From the NCBI GenBank assembly GCA_947371915.1, contig CANBRM010000017.1:1-32658 (forward strand): a DNA stretch of 32,658 nucleotides, given 5' to 3'. The position numbers were made by a program, and so were the translations under genes. This DNA comes from Comamonadaceae bacterium (lineage in GTDB: Bacteria > Pseudomonadota > Gammaproteobacteria > Burkholderiales > Burkholderiaceae_C). How positions within the stretch are numbered: the first letter of the stretch is position 1; each line of letters begins with the position of its first letter. The notes under the pieces are model-generated. The model was not told the DNA's origin. It made no database searches and saw only the letters and a list, made by a program, of their open reading frames with translations. Below, one piece after another: positions 25,166-31,617 of the stretch.

Positions 25166-25867
25166 TTATTCGGCAGCACCGATGGTCAACGCAACCTCGG
25201 TCACGCCTTCCACACGACCGGTGATCGTGTCGCCCGGTTGCACCGCGTTCACACCTTCGGGCGTGCCCGTGTAAATCAAGTCGCCAGGTTGCAGGTGGTA
25301 GAAGAGCGACAGGTCGGCAATGATTTCGCGCACATTCCAAATCAACTTGTCCACATCCGACGACTGCTTGGTCTCACCGTTGACTTCGAGGGCAATGGCA
25401 CCTTTGTCGATGATCTGGCCTTCCATAGGAACGATCTCGGTGCACACCGACGATTGCTCCACGTCTTTGCCCAAATCCCAAGGGCGGCCTTTGTCGCGGG
25501 CCACCAATTGCAGGTCGCGGCGGGTCATGTCCAAGCCCGCAGCGTAGCCATAAATCACTTCGTGGGCATTCTCTTGGCTCACACGAAAGCCGGCTTTGCC
25601 GATGGCCACGACCATTTCCATTTCGAAGTGGTAGTTCTTGGTTTCAGGGGGGTAGGCCACAGTCGCGCCGCTGTGCGTCAGGGTTTGCGGGGCTTTGGTG
25701 AAGTAGAACGGACGCTCCACCGTTTTGTCGACGGGCTTGCCCATTTCGACCGCATGCGCGTGGTAGTTGCGGCCCACGAAGAACAAGCGGTTGATGGGGA
25801 AGCGCTCGGTCTTGCCACGGATGGCGAGGGACTGAACGGCGGGAGGGGTAAAGAGGAAAGAGGTCAT
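25166..25867 (-). CDS. nagK: Fumarylpyruvate hydrolase
   Basis: A 233-residue enzyme of the fumarylacetoacetate hydrolase superfamily that splits fumarylpyruvate into fumarate and pyruvate. The family core is visible: FVGRNYHAHAVEMG, then HFEMEMVVAIG with metal ligands Glu82 and Glu84, and GLDMTRRDLQ with Asp113, followed by YTGTPEGVNAVQPGD near the end. ATG 25867 is chosen (MTSFLFTPPAVQSL); the frame is open 16 codons further upstream into the gap. It lies 25 bases after the gentisate dioxygenase and 19 bases before the isomerase, so the context fixes the substrate better than the sequence alone. Confidence 0.92.
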   Translation of the reverse strand: MTSFLFTPPAVQSLAIRGKTERFPINRLFFVGRNYHAHAVEMGKPVDKTVERPFYFTKAPQTLTHSGATVAYPPETKNYHFEMEMVVAIGKAGFRVSQENAHEVIYGYAAGLDMTRRDLQLVARDKGRPWDLGKDVEQSSVCTEIVPMEGQIIDKGAIALEVNGETKQSSDVDKLIWNVREIIADLSLFYHLQPGDLIYTGTPEGVNAVQPGDTITGRVEGVTEVALTIGAAE

Positions 25868-25892
25868 GGGGTGAGAGATAAAAAAGAAAAAA

Positions 25893-26930
25893 TTAACCGC
25901 GGTTTTCGTACACACCCAGCTTGCGGTGCAGAGGCGATTCGTCGGCGATGAACACGAAGGCTGCTGTGTCGGCGTTCAGGTTGGTCAGCGTTACCGCCTC
26001 GTAACCCGGCGCGCAGCAGGTGTCAGCTTCGGCCAGCGTGAAGGTGCTGGCGACGATGGTCGCTTGCACTGCGCCTTCGATGACGTGAAACACCTGGGCT
26101 GGCGAGCGCGCAGGCAAGCGCAGCGTCTGGCCGGGGCGCAGCATCAGGGCGTAAAACCCGAGGATGTTTTCTGCGTCACCGCCGGTTTCGGGGTTGGTGT
26201 AGGTGACCTGTACCTGTTCCAGATTTGCATCGTCAGCGGCCAGCGATTCGAGGGCGGCTTTGGCGTCTTTCCACGCGTAGCGCAGCATGGGGTAGGCTTT
26301 TTTGCTGCGTTCAAACACATGCGAGGGCACCACGCCGCCACGGGCGTATTGCTTGTCGCCCTGGCCGGGCGCCACGGTCTGGCGATCGCCGTTGATGTGG
26401 TAGCTGGCTTCCATGTAATAGACCAGCGGCAGGTCCAGCACATCCAGCCAAATGACCGGCTCAGTGCCGTCATGGCCGTGTTCGTGCCACAGGCCCGTGG
26501 GCGTAAGGATCAAATCGCCACGGCTCATGGGGCATTTTTCGCCGTCCACCGTGGTCCATGCACCTTCGCCTTCCACGACCATGCGCACCGCGTTGGGCGT
26601 GTGGCGGTGGCTAGGGGCCCACTCGCCGGGCATGAGCAGTTGCATGCCCAAATACATGGCCGCGCTGGCCTGCATTTTTTCCAGGCCATGGCCGGGGTTG
26701 GCCAGCACCAGCACGCGGCGCTCGGCTTTTTCAATCGGGGTCAGCTCGCCCGCTTTGAGCAAGAGGGGTTTGATGTCTTTATAAGCCCAGCAAGTGGGCT
26801 GGGTCTGGCGCGTGGGCACCTTGGGCGGCAGCACGCCCCGCAGGCTAGGCCACAGCGGGACCAGGTTCAGGTCGCGCAGGTCTTGCACGTAGTCTTTGGG
26901 TAGGTCTTCTAAACGTCCGAGTTCTTGCAT
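25893..26930 (-). CDS. nagI: Gentisate 1,2-dioxygenase
   Basis: This enzyme opens the ring of gentisate (2,5-dihydroxybenzoate) between C1 and C2 with O2 and ferrous iron, giving maleylpyruvate. The 345-residue protein is a bicupin. The first cupin has PSHRHTPNAVRMVVEGEG, where His108 and His110 are iron ligands, and LWHEHGH, with His149 as the third. The second cupin lies at about residues 255-335 (LRPGQTLRLPARSPAQVFHV). These motifs are typical of gentisate dioxygenase and not of homogentisate dioxygenase. ATG 26930 has a strong AAGGAG just upstream. It lies 15 bases after the hydroxylase and 25 before the hydrolase. Confidence 0.95.
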   Translation of the reverse strand: MQELGRLEDLPKDYVQDLRDLNLVPLWPSLRGVLPPKVPTRQTQPTCWAYKDIKPLLLKAGELTPIEKAERRVLVLANPGHGLEKMQASAAMYLGMQLLMPGEWAPSHRHTPNAVRMVVEGEGAWTTVDGEKCPMSRGDLILTPTGLWHEHGHDGTEPVIWLDVLDLPLVYYMEASYHINGDRQTVAPGQGDKQYARGGVVPSHVFERSKKAYPMLRYAWKDAKAALESLAADDANLEQVQVTYTNPETGGDAENILGFYALMLRPGQTLRLPARSPAQVFHVIEGAVQATIVASTFTLAEADTCCAPGYEAVTLTNLNADTAAFVFIADESPLHRKLGVYENRG

Positions 26931-26945
26931 GTGTGTCTCCTTTGT

Positions 26946-28154
26946 TCAATGGCCAGCGGCTGACAAGCAGTTGCTGACGTTCCAACCGTAGAGCCATTCC
27001 ATCGCATCGTAAAAACGCTCTGGGCTGCGGCCACGCCACAAATCGTTGCGCACCAAACGCTCCACACCCTTGGCATGGTACAGGCGGCCCATCTCACGGC
27101 CCGACAACACAATGCGCGCTGTGCGCGACACGCGGGCGCGTTGGTACAGATCAAAGGCTTGGACGAAATCGTTGTTGGTCACGCGCAGCGCTTCGCCCAA
27201 GGTGACGGCGTCTTCAATGGCCATGCAAGCGCCTTGGGCCATGTATTGCGTGGTCGGATGGGCGGCGTCGCCCAGCAGCGTGGCGCGGCCAAACGACCAT
27301 TGACCGATAGGCTCGCGGTCGGCGGTGGCCCAGCGCTTCCATGTTTTGGGCAAGTCAATGAGTTGGCGTGCTTTGGGGCAAATGCCTTGAAAGTAGCTTT
27401 GCACTTCTTCTTTGCTACCTTCTGTCACGCCCCACTCTTCTTGCTGGCGGCTGTGGAAGGTCACCACCACGTTGTATTGCTCACCGCCACGCAAGGGGTA
27501 ATGCACCAAGTGGCAATTGGGGCCGACCCAAATGCTGGCCGCATTCCATTGCAGGTTTTCGGGAAAGTCTTTTTTCTCGACCACGGCGCGGTACACCACA
27601 TGGCCCGTGATGCGCGCAGGGTCGTTCACGTACTTGGCGCGCACCACCGACTTCACGCCATCAGCACCAATGAGGGCAATGCCTTGGTGGGTGTTGCCAT
27701 GCTGATCGGTCACGGTGACGGTGCTGTCGGTTTGCTCAATCTGCTCAACCCGGGTGGACGTGACGAACTCGACCTTGCCCGTTTCTTGCGCGCCTTCGAG
27801 CAACGACTTGTGCACATCCACGCGGTGAATCACCGCATAGGGGTTGCCAAAGCGCTTGATAAAGGCCTCGCCGGTGGGAATCTTGCCCACTTGGTACTCG
27901 TCAATCGCATCGTGCATCACCATGTAATCGGTGTAGACCGCACGGTTGCGGGTCTTCTCGCCCACCCCCAAGGCGTCAAAGGCGTGAAACGCGTTAGGGC
28001 CCAGTTGAATGCCAGCGCCAATCTCGCCAATCTCAGGCGCTTGCTCCAACACCTTGACGTGAAAGCCCTGACGCGTCAGCGCCAACGCCGCCGCCAAACC
28101 GCCAATGCCACCGCCAGCAATCAGCACCGGCAGCTTGTGTGTGTGTTCACTCAT
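26946..28154 (-). CDS. nagX: 3-hydroxybenzoate 6-hydroxylase (FAD-dependent monooxygenase)
   Basis: A 402-residue class A flavoprotein monooxygenase. The FAD site GGGIGGLAAALALTRQG is near residues 14-30, the DG motif is GADGVKSVVR near 162-171, and GDAAHPTTQYMAQGACMAIE is the late FAD-ribityl motif. The PTTQYMAQGA stretch is characteristic of 3-hydroxybenzoate 6-hydroxylases. It would convert 3-hydroxybenzoate to gentisate with NADH and O2, and the gentisate dioxygenase next door supports this. Salicylate 1-hydroxylase is a relative but would yield catechol, which does not fit the neighbours. I use ATG 28154, preceded by AAGGG; an in-frame TTG at 28160 is too close to that site. It is the first gene of the operon. 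Confidence 0.9.
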   Translation of the reverse strand: MSEHTHKLPVLIAGGGIGGLAAALALTRQGFHVKVLEQAPEIGEIGAGIQLGPNAFHAFDALGVGEKTRNRAVYTDYMVMHDAIDEYQVGKIPTGEAFIKRFGNPYAVIHRVDVHKSLLEGAQETGKVEFVTSTRVEQIEQTDSTVTVTDQHGNTHQGIALIGADGVKSVVRAKYVNDPARITGHVVYRAVVEKKDFPENLQWNAASIWVGPNCHLVHYPLRGGEQYNVVVTFHSRQQEEWGVTEGSKEEVQSYFQGICPKARQLIDLPKTWKRWATADREPIGQWSFGRATLLGDAAHPTTQYMAQGACMAIEDAVTLGEALRVTNNDFVQAFDLYQRARVSRTARIVLSGREMGRLYHAKGVERLVRNDLWRGRSPERFYDAMEWLYGWNVSNCLSAAGH

Positions 28155-28160
28155 GGTCAA

Positions 28161-28282
28161 CCCTTGGGAAGTATGGATATATTCAGTATGCTGATGTTTA
28201 TTTTAAGCACAGTGCCTGATGAGATGACTAGGGAGAACCCTAGACTTTCAAAAAGACCAAGAACAACCGTTAACCGCAGTGG
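28161..28282 (-). promoter_or_regulatory. Leader/promoter region of the gentisate operon with a CTAGGG palindrome
   Basis: This 122-base gap holds the likely control region. A perfect palindrome CTAGGG-AGAA-CCCTAG lies at 28228-28243, about 74 bases before the hydroxylase start. Closer to the gene are a GCAC-A-GTGC inverted repeat (28208-28216), an AT-rich TAAAAT (28205-28200 on the minus strand) that could be a -10 box, and a nearly palindromic GGATATATTC (about 28175-28184). No clear -35 box or sigma-54 (-24/-12) site is seen. The exact start site is unknown; calling the palindrome an operator is inference. Confidence 0.45.
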
Positions 28283-29494
28283 TCAGGTCGCGGACCCACG
28301 CGCATTCAAACGCACACACCGCCAAGCGCACAAACAAGCCAGCACAGACGTGACGATTGACACGCTATAAACCGCTGACAGCCCATATGCGTCACTGATT
28401 GCACCGCCGCCCATGGCGCCCAACACTCCTGGCACGCCGTAGCCAATGGATGAATACAGCGCTTGGCCCCTGCCCCGCAAACGGTCAGGGAAATACTGCG
28501 ACAGCAGCGTGATGCACACGGTGTGGTGGGTGGCAAAGGTCAAGGCGTGCAGCACTTGGGCCAACAACAAAGCCAGCAACCAACCCGCGGCCCAAGTGGT
28601 CAGCCCCATGCGCAGCACCATGACCAAAGCGCAAATCAGCAGCCATGCTGACAAACTGAAGCGCGGCAGCCAGCGGCTTTGGGTGAAGAACCACACAATC
28701 TCCGCCGCTACCGACACAGCCCACAACACCCCGATCATGGTTTTGCTGTACCCCAATTCATCTAAATACAGCGAGAAAAACACATAAATGCCAATGTGCG
28801 ACAGCACATGAAAAAACACGGTGGCAAAAAACCACTGCACCTGGGGCTGACGCAACACGCCCCAGACAGGTGGGCGGGCCTCGTCATGGTGTGCCGCCTC
28901 GCGGTGGTTGGGCAACCACCAGACGCTGGCATTGAGCAACAACAAGGAACCCACCGCCCACAGCGGAAAACTCTGCATGCCCATGCGCTCAAACCAAACG
29001 CCCGCGGCCATGACGGTGACCAAAAAGCCCAGCGAGCCCCACAAGCGCACACGCCCGTAACGACGCGCATCAAAACCATCGCCGCTGCTGACCCAATGGG
29101 CCAAGGCGGCCTCGCTCATGGGCATCATGGCGCTGGTGTGGATGAACATCAACAACAGCACAAACGCCAACCAAATCACGCCACCCTGCACCAACAACCC
29201 CAACGAACACAGCAACGCGGCCCCCGCACAAAAGCGCAGTAACTTGACGCGTTCGCCCGTGTGGTCGCTCAGCCAGCCCCAGCCATAAGGCGCCAGCACA
29301 CGGGTGGCCGCTTGCACGGCCGTGAGCAAGCCAATGACGGTGATGGAAAAACCCAAGTCTTTGAGCCACAGCGGCAAATAGGGGTTGAAAAACCCAATGT
29401 GCGCAAAGTAGCTGGCCGACAGCGCCGCAAAAGGGAAGATCTGAAAACGAGAAAGCGCGTTACCCGAACGCGCTTGTGAGGAGGGAGATGTCAA
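28283..29494 (-). CDS. MFS transporter, HcaT/3-phenylpropionate-permease-like
   Basis: A roughly 403-residue major facilitator protein with about twelve hydrophobic helices. The early part, LSASYFAHIGFFNPYLPLWL followed by KDLGFSITVIGLLTA, and the helix 2-3 loop WGWLSDHTGERVKLL fit the MFS_1-like/HcaT group linked to aromatic acids. The frame is open back into aroC; I choose TTG 29494 because AGG lies about nine bases upstream and it starts 22 bases after the aroC stop. The position between aroC and the gentisate operon makes uptake of an aromatic acid possible. However, it appears to be co-transcribed with aroC rather than the catabolic genes, so it may be a conserved aroC neighbour with another cargo. 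Confidence 0.83.
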   Translation of the reverse strand: MTSPSSQARSGNALSRFQIFPFAALSASYFAHIGFFNPYLPLWLKDLGFSITVIGLLTAVQAATRVLAPYGWGWLSDHTGERVKLLRFCAGAALLCSLGLLVQGGVIWLAFVLLLMFIHTSAMMPMSEAALAHWVSSGDGFDARRYGRVRLWGSLGFLVTVMAAGVWFERMGMQSFPLWAVGSLLLLNASVWWLPNHREAAHHDEARPPVWGVLRQPQVQWFFATVFFHVLSHIGIYVFFSLYLDELGYSKTMIGVLWAVSVAAEIVWFFTQSRWLPRFSLSAWLLICALVMVLRMGLTTWAAGWLLALLLAQVLHALTFATHHTVCITLLSQYFPDRLRGRGQALYSSIGYGVPGVLGAMGGGAISDAYGLSAVYSVSIVTSVLACLCAWRCVRLNARGSAT

Positions 29495-29516
29495 AGCAGA
29501 CCTGCGAGCAATGTCA

Positions 29517-30629
29517 TCAAGCGCCCATGTCGCCAGCGAGATGGCCAGGAATGGCCGGCATCGCCACCTGCACATCGCCGCATTGAGCGCGGTGACGCAA
29601 GGCGTGGTCCATCACCACCAAAGCGAGCAACGCTTCGGCAATGGGCGTGGCGCGAATGCCCACGCACGGGTCGTGACGCCCCTTGGTCACCACCTCGGTG
29701 GGCTGGCTGTTTTGGTCGATCGACAAGCGCGGGCTCAAGATCGAGCTGGTGGGCTTGATGGCAATGCTCACCTCCAAATCTTGGCCTGTGCTGATGCCGC
29801 CCAACACGCCACCGGCGTTGTTGGTCAGGAAGCCCTCTGCGGTCAACGAGTCCCCGTGTGTGGTGCCGCGCTGCGCCACGCTGGCAAAGCCTGCGCCGAT
29901 CTCCACGCCTTTGACGGCATTGAGACCCATCATGGCGTAGGCAATGTCGGCATCGAGCTTGTCGTACAAAGGCTGGCCCAAGCCCACGGGCATGCCCGTG
30001 GCCACCACACGAATGCGTGCGCCGCAGGAGTCGCGTGCTTTGCGCAAACTGTCCATGTAGTCTTCAAACGCTTGCACATCAGCGCAAGGTGCATAAAACG
30101 GGTTGTGGCCCACGTGGTCCCAGCTCTCGAAGGGAATGGGTAACTCGCCAATTTGGGTCATGCAGCCAAAGAAGGTGGTCCCAAATTTTTCTTTGAGCCA
30201 TTTCTTAGCCACCGCGCCAGCAGCCACGGTGGGTGCGGTCAAACGTGCCGACGAGCGGCCACCACCGCGTGGGTCGCGAATGCCGAACTTTTGGAAATAG
30301 GTGTAGTCCGCGTGACCGGGGCGGAAGGTTTGCAAGATGTTGCCGTAGTCTTTGCTGCGCTGGTCGGTGTTTTGGATCAACAAGCCAATCGGTGTGCCGG
30401 TGGTCTTGCCCTCGTACACGCCCGACAAGATTTGTACTTGGTCGGGCTCATTGCGCTGCGTCACATGGCGGCTGGTGCCGGGGCGACGGCGATCGAGTTC
30501 GACCTGAATGTCAGCCTCGCACAGCGACATGCCCGGAGGGCAGCCGTCAATCACGCAGCCAATGGCTGGGCCGTGGGATTCACCAAAGTTGGTGACGGTG
30601 AAAAGGGTTCCGATGGTATTGCCGCTCAT
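29517..30629 (-). CDS. aroC: Chorismate synthase
   Basis: AroC removes phosphate from 5-enolpyruvylshikimate-3-phosphate to make chorismate, the branch point for aromatic amino acids and folate. It needs reduced FMN. The 370-residue protein begins [20 protein letters not shown], containing the conserved GESHG, then VIDGCPPG and [16 protein letters not shown]. Further marks are [14 protein letters not shown] near residue 120 and [13 protein letters not shown] toward the C-terminus. The length is normal. It lies 86 bases downstream of the DUF962 gene, with a GCCGGC hairpin between, and is followed by the MFS gene after 22 bases. Confidence 0.98.
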   Translation of the reverse strand: MSGNTIGTLFTVTNFGESHGPAIGCVIDGCPPGMSLCEADIQVELDRRRPGTSRHVTQRNEPDQVQILSGVYEGKTTGTPIGLLIQNTDQRSKDYGNILQTFRPGHADYTYFQKFGIRDPRGGGRSSARLTAPTVAAGAVAKKWLKEKFGTTFFGCMTQIGELPIPFESWDHVGHNPFYAPCADVQAFEDYMDSLRKARDSCGARIRVVATGMPVGLGQPLYDKLDADIAYAMMGLNAVKGVEIGAGFASVAQRGTTHGDSLTAEGFLTNNAGGVLGGISTGQDLEVSIAIKPTSSILSPRLSIDQNSQPTEVVTKGRHDPCVGIRATPIAEALLALVVMDHALRHRAQCGDVQVAMPAIPGHLAGDMGA

Positions 30630-30691
30630 AGGATGAGATTATCCCTGACGTCAGCGAGGGCCTAAAAAAAGGCTGAAGTAAGTTTGGTTAT

Positions 30692-30706
30692 GCCGGCAAA
30701 GCCGGC
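30692..30706. repeat. GCCGGC hairpin between the DUF962 gene and aroC
   Basis: GCCGGC-AAA-GCCGGC forms a compact stem ten bases after the DUF962 stop. On the minus strand seven T residues occur more than 20 bases further on, too far for a standard intrinsic terminator. It may partly separate DUF962 from aroC transcription or stabilise an mRNA end; the role is undecided. Confidence 0.5.
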
Positions 30707-30715
30707 CATCCACAT

Positions 30716-31057
30716 CTAGATCTTGACGCGTCCCACCCAAATGTCTCGGTACATCACCCAATCACCACAAAAGCTGTAAAAAGGTTGTTTGAACGAAGCG
30801 GGCTTGTTTTTTTCAAACCCAAAATGGCCGATCCAGGCCAGACCATAACCGCACAACAACGCATACAAAAAGTACTGCGGCTTGCCCGTGAAAAGCAGCA
30901 TGGCCACGCACACCAAGACCAAGGTGGAGCCCACAAAATGAAGACGTCGGCAGGTGACGTTGCTGTGCTCACTCAAATAAAAAGGATAAAACTCGGCAAA
31001 GCTGCCAGCCTTTGTGACTGGGGCTGCTTGCATTGTTGGTTGGATGGGTTCAGTCAC
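30716..31057 (-). CDS. DUF962 (Mpo1-like) membrane protein
   Basis: A small 113-residue protein of the DUF962/Mpo1-like family. The core reads FAEFYPFYLSEHSNVTCRRL, then two hydrophobic segments (about residues 42-58 and 64-80), GHFGFEKNKPASF and a C-terminal WVMYRDIWVG. The conserved His residues in SEHSN, RRLHF and IGHFGFEKN are those shared with yeast Mpo1, a dioxygenase of 2-hydroxy fatty acids; whether this bacterial member has that activity is unproven. It lies 24 bases after the CBS gene on the same strand, so the two may be co-transcribed. Confidence 0.88.
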   Translation of the reverse strand: MTEPIQPTMQAAPVTKAGSFAEFYPFYLSEHSNVTCRRLHFVGSTLVLVCVAMLLFTGKPQYFLYALLCGYGLAWIGHFGFEKNKPASFKQPFYSFCGDWVMYRDIWVGRVKI

Positions 31058-31081
31058 GTGACAACGCCTTGGCTCAGAGAC

Positions 31082-31540
31082 TCAGGACTTTTCTTCTTCC
31101 AAACCGCTCGGCCAATCTTTGATGTAGGCCTTGAGCATTTGGTTTTCGAATTTTTGGCTGTCCACCACCGACTTGGCCACGTCGTAGAAGCTGATCACAC
31201 CTTGCAATTGGCGGCTGCCAATGACGGGGATGTAGCGGGCGTGGCTCTCGAGCATCATGCGACGCACTTCGTCGAGTTCAGTGTCGGGAGAGCAGGTCAG
31301 TGGGTGGTCGTCCATCGCGCTGCGCACCGTGGAGTCGCCGATGACGCCACCGTTGCGGTGCAAGGCTTGAATGACCTCACGGAAGGTCAAAAGACCGACC
31401 AAATCGCCGTGCTCCATCACCAAGAGCGAGCCCATGTCTTTTTCGGCCATGGTGGCCACCGCACTGACTAGAGGCTCCATCGGGTCGATGGTGAACAAAG
31501 TTCCGCCGCCTTTGACGCGCAGGATATCGCTGACTTTCAT
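31082..31540 (-). CDS. CBS-domain pair protein
   Basis: A 152-residue protein made of two CBS domains and almost nothing else. The first spans about residues 5-60 (FTIDPMEPLVSAVATMAEKD with LVMEHGDLVGLLTFREV), the second about 75-128 (DHPLTCSPDTELDEVRRMML and YIPVIGSRQLQGVISFYDV). Such pairs bind adenosine nucleotides (ATP, AMP or SAM) and sense energy state, usually acting on a partner protein; none can be named here. It is divergent from metY. Its leader (GAGGAG before the ATG) mirrors the metY leader almost base for base. Confidence 0.92.
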   Translation of the reverse strand: MKVSDILRVKGGGTLFTIDPMEPLVSAVATMAEKDMGSLLVMEHGDLVGLLTFREVIQALHRNGGVIGDSTVRSAMDDHPLTCSPDTELDEVRRMMLESHARYIPVIGSRQLQGVISFYDVAKSVVDSQKFENQMLKAYIKDWPSGLEEEKS

Positions 31541-31617
31541 GGTTTATCTCCTCGGGTGGGGTTTGAAATATAGCCCACAATGGTTGTACAAAAACTGACA
31601 AATCCCCCGAGGAAACC
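31541..31617. promoter_or_regulatory. Divergent CBS/metY intergenic region with mirrored leaders
   Basis: The 77-base gap carries an inverted repeat, CCTCGGG (31551-31557) and CCCGAGG (31606-31612). Each arm contains the ribosome binding site of its own gene, and both leaders end in AAACCATG. The AT-richer middle (31562-31605) must hold both promoters; TTGAAA and TTGTAC hexamers are seen but no convincing -35/-10 pair. I see no SAM riboswitch. Confidence 0.5.

Noticed and set aside
25926-26903. 325-residue plus-strand frame opposite the gentisate dioxygenase
   Set aside because: Antisense shadow; the minus-strand frame has clear bicupin motifs and a strong ribosome site.
28200-28225. Sigma-54 promoter before the gentisate operon
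   Set aside because: A GGCAC block is present on the minus strand, but the GC expected ten bases further on is missing.
27075-28370. 431-residue plus-strand frame opposite the hydroxylase
   Set aside because: Antisense shadow; the FAD motifs are on the minus strand.
31541-31617. SAM or SAH riboswitch in front of metY
   Set aside because: The 77-base gap shared with a divergent gene shows none of the conserved blocks; only the mirrored ribosome sites stand out.
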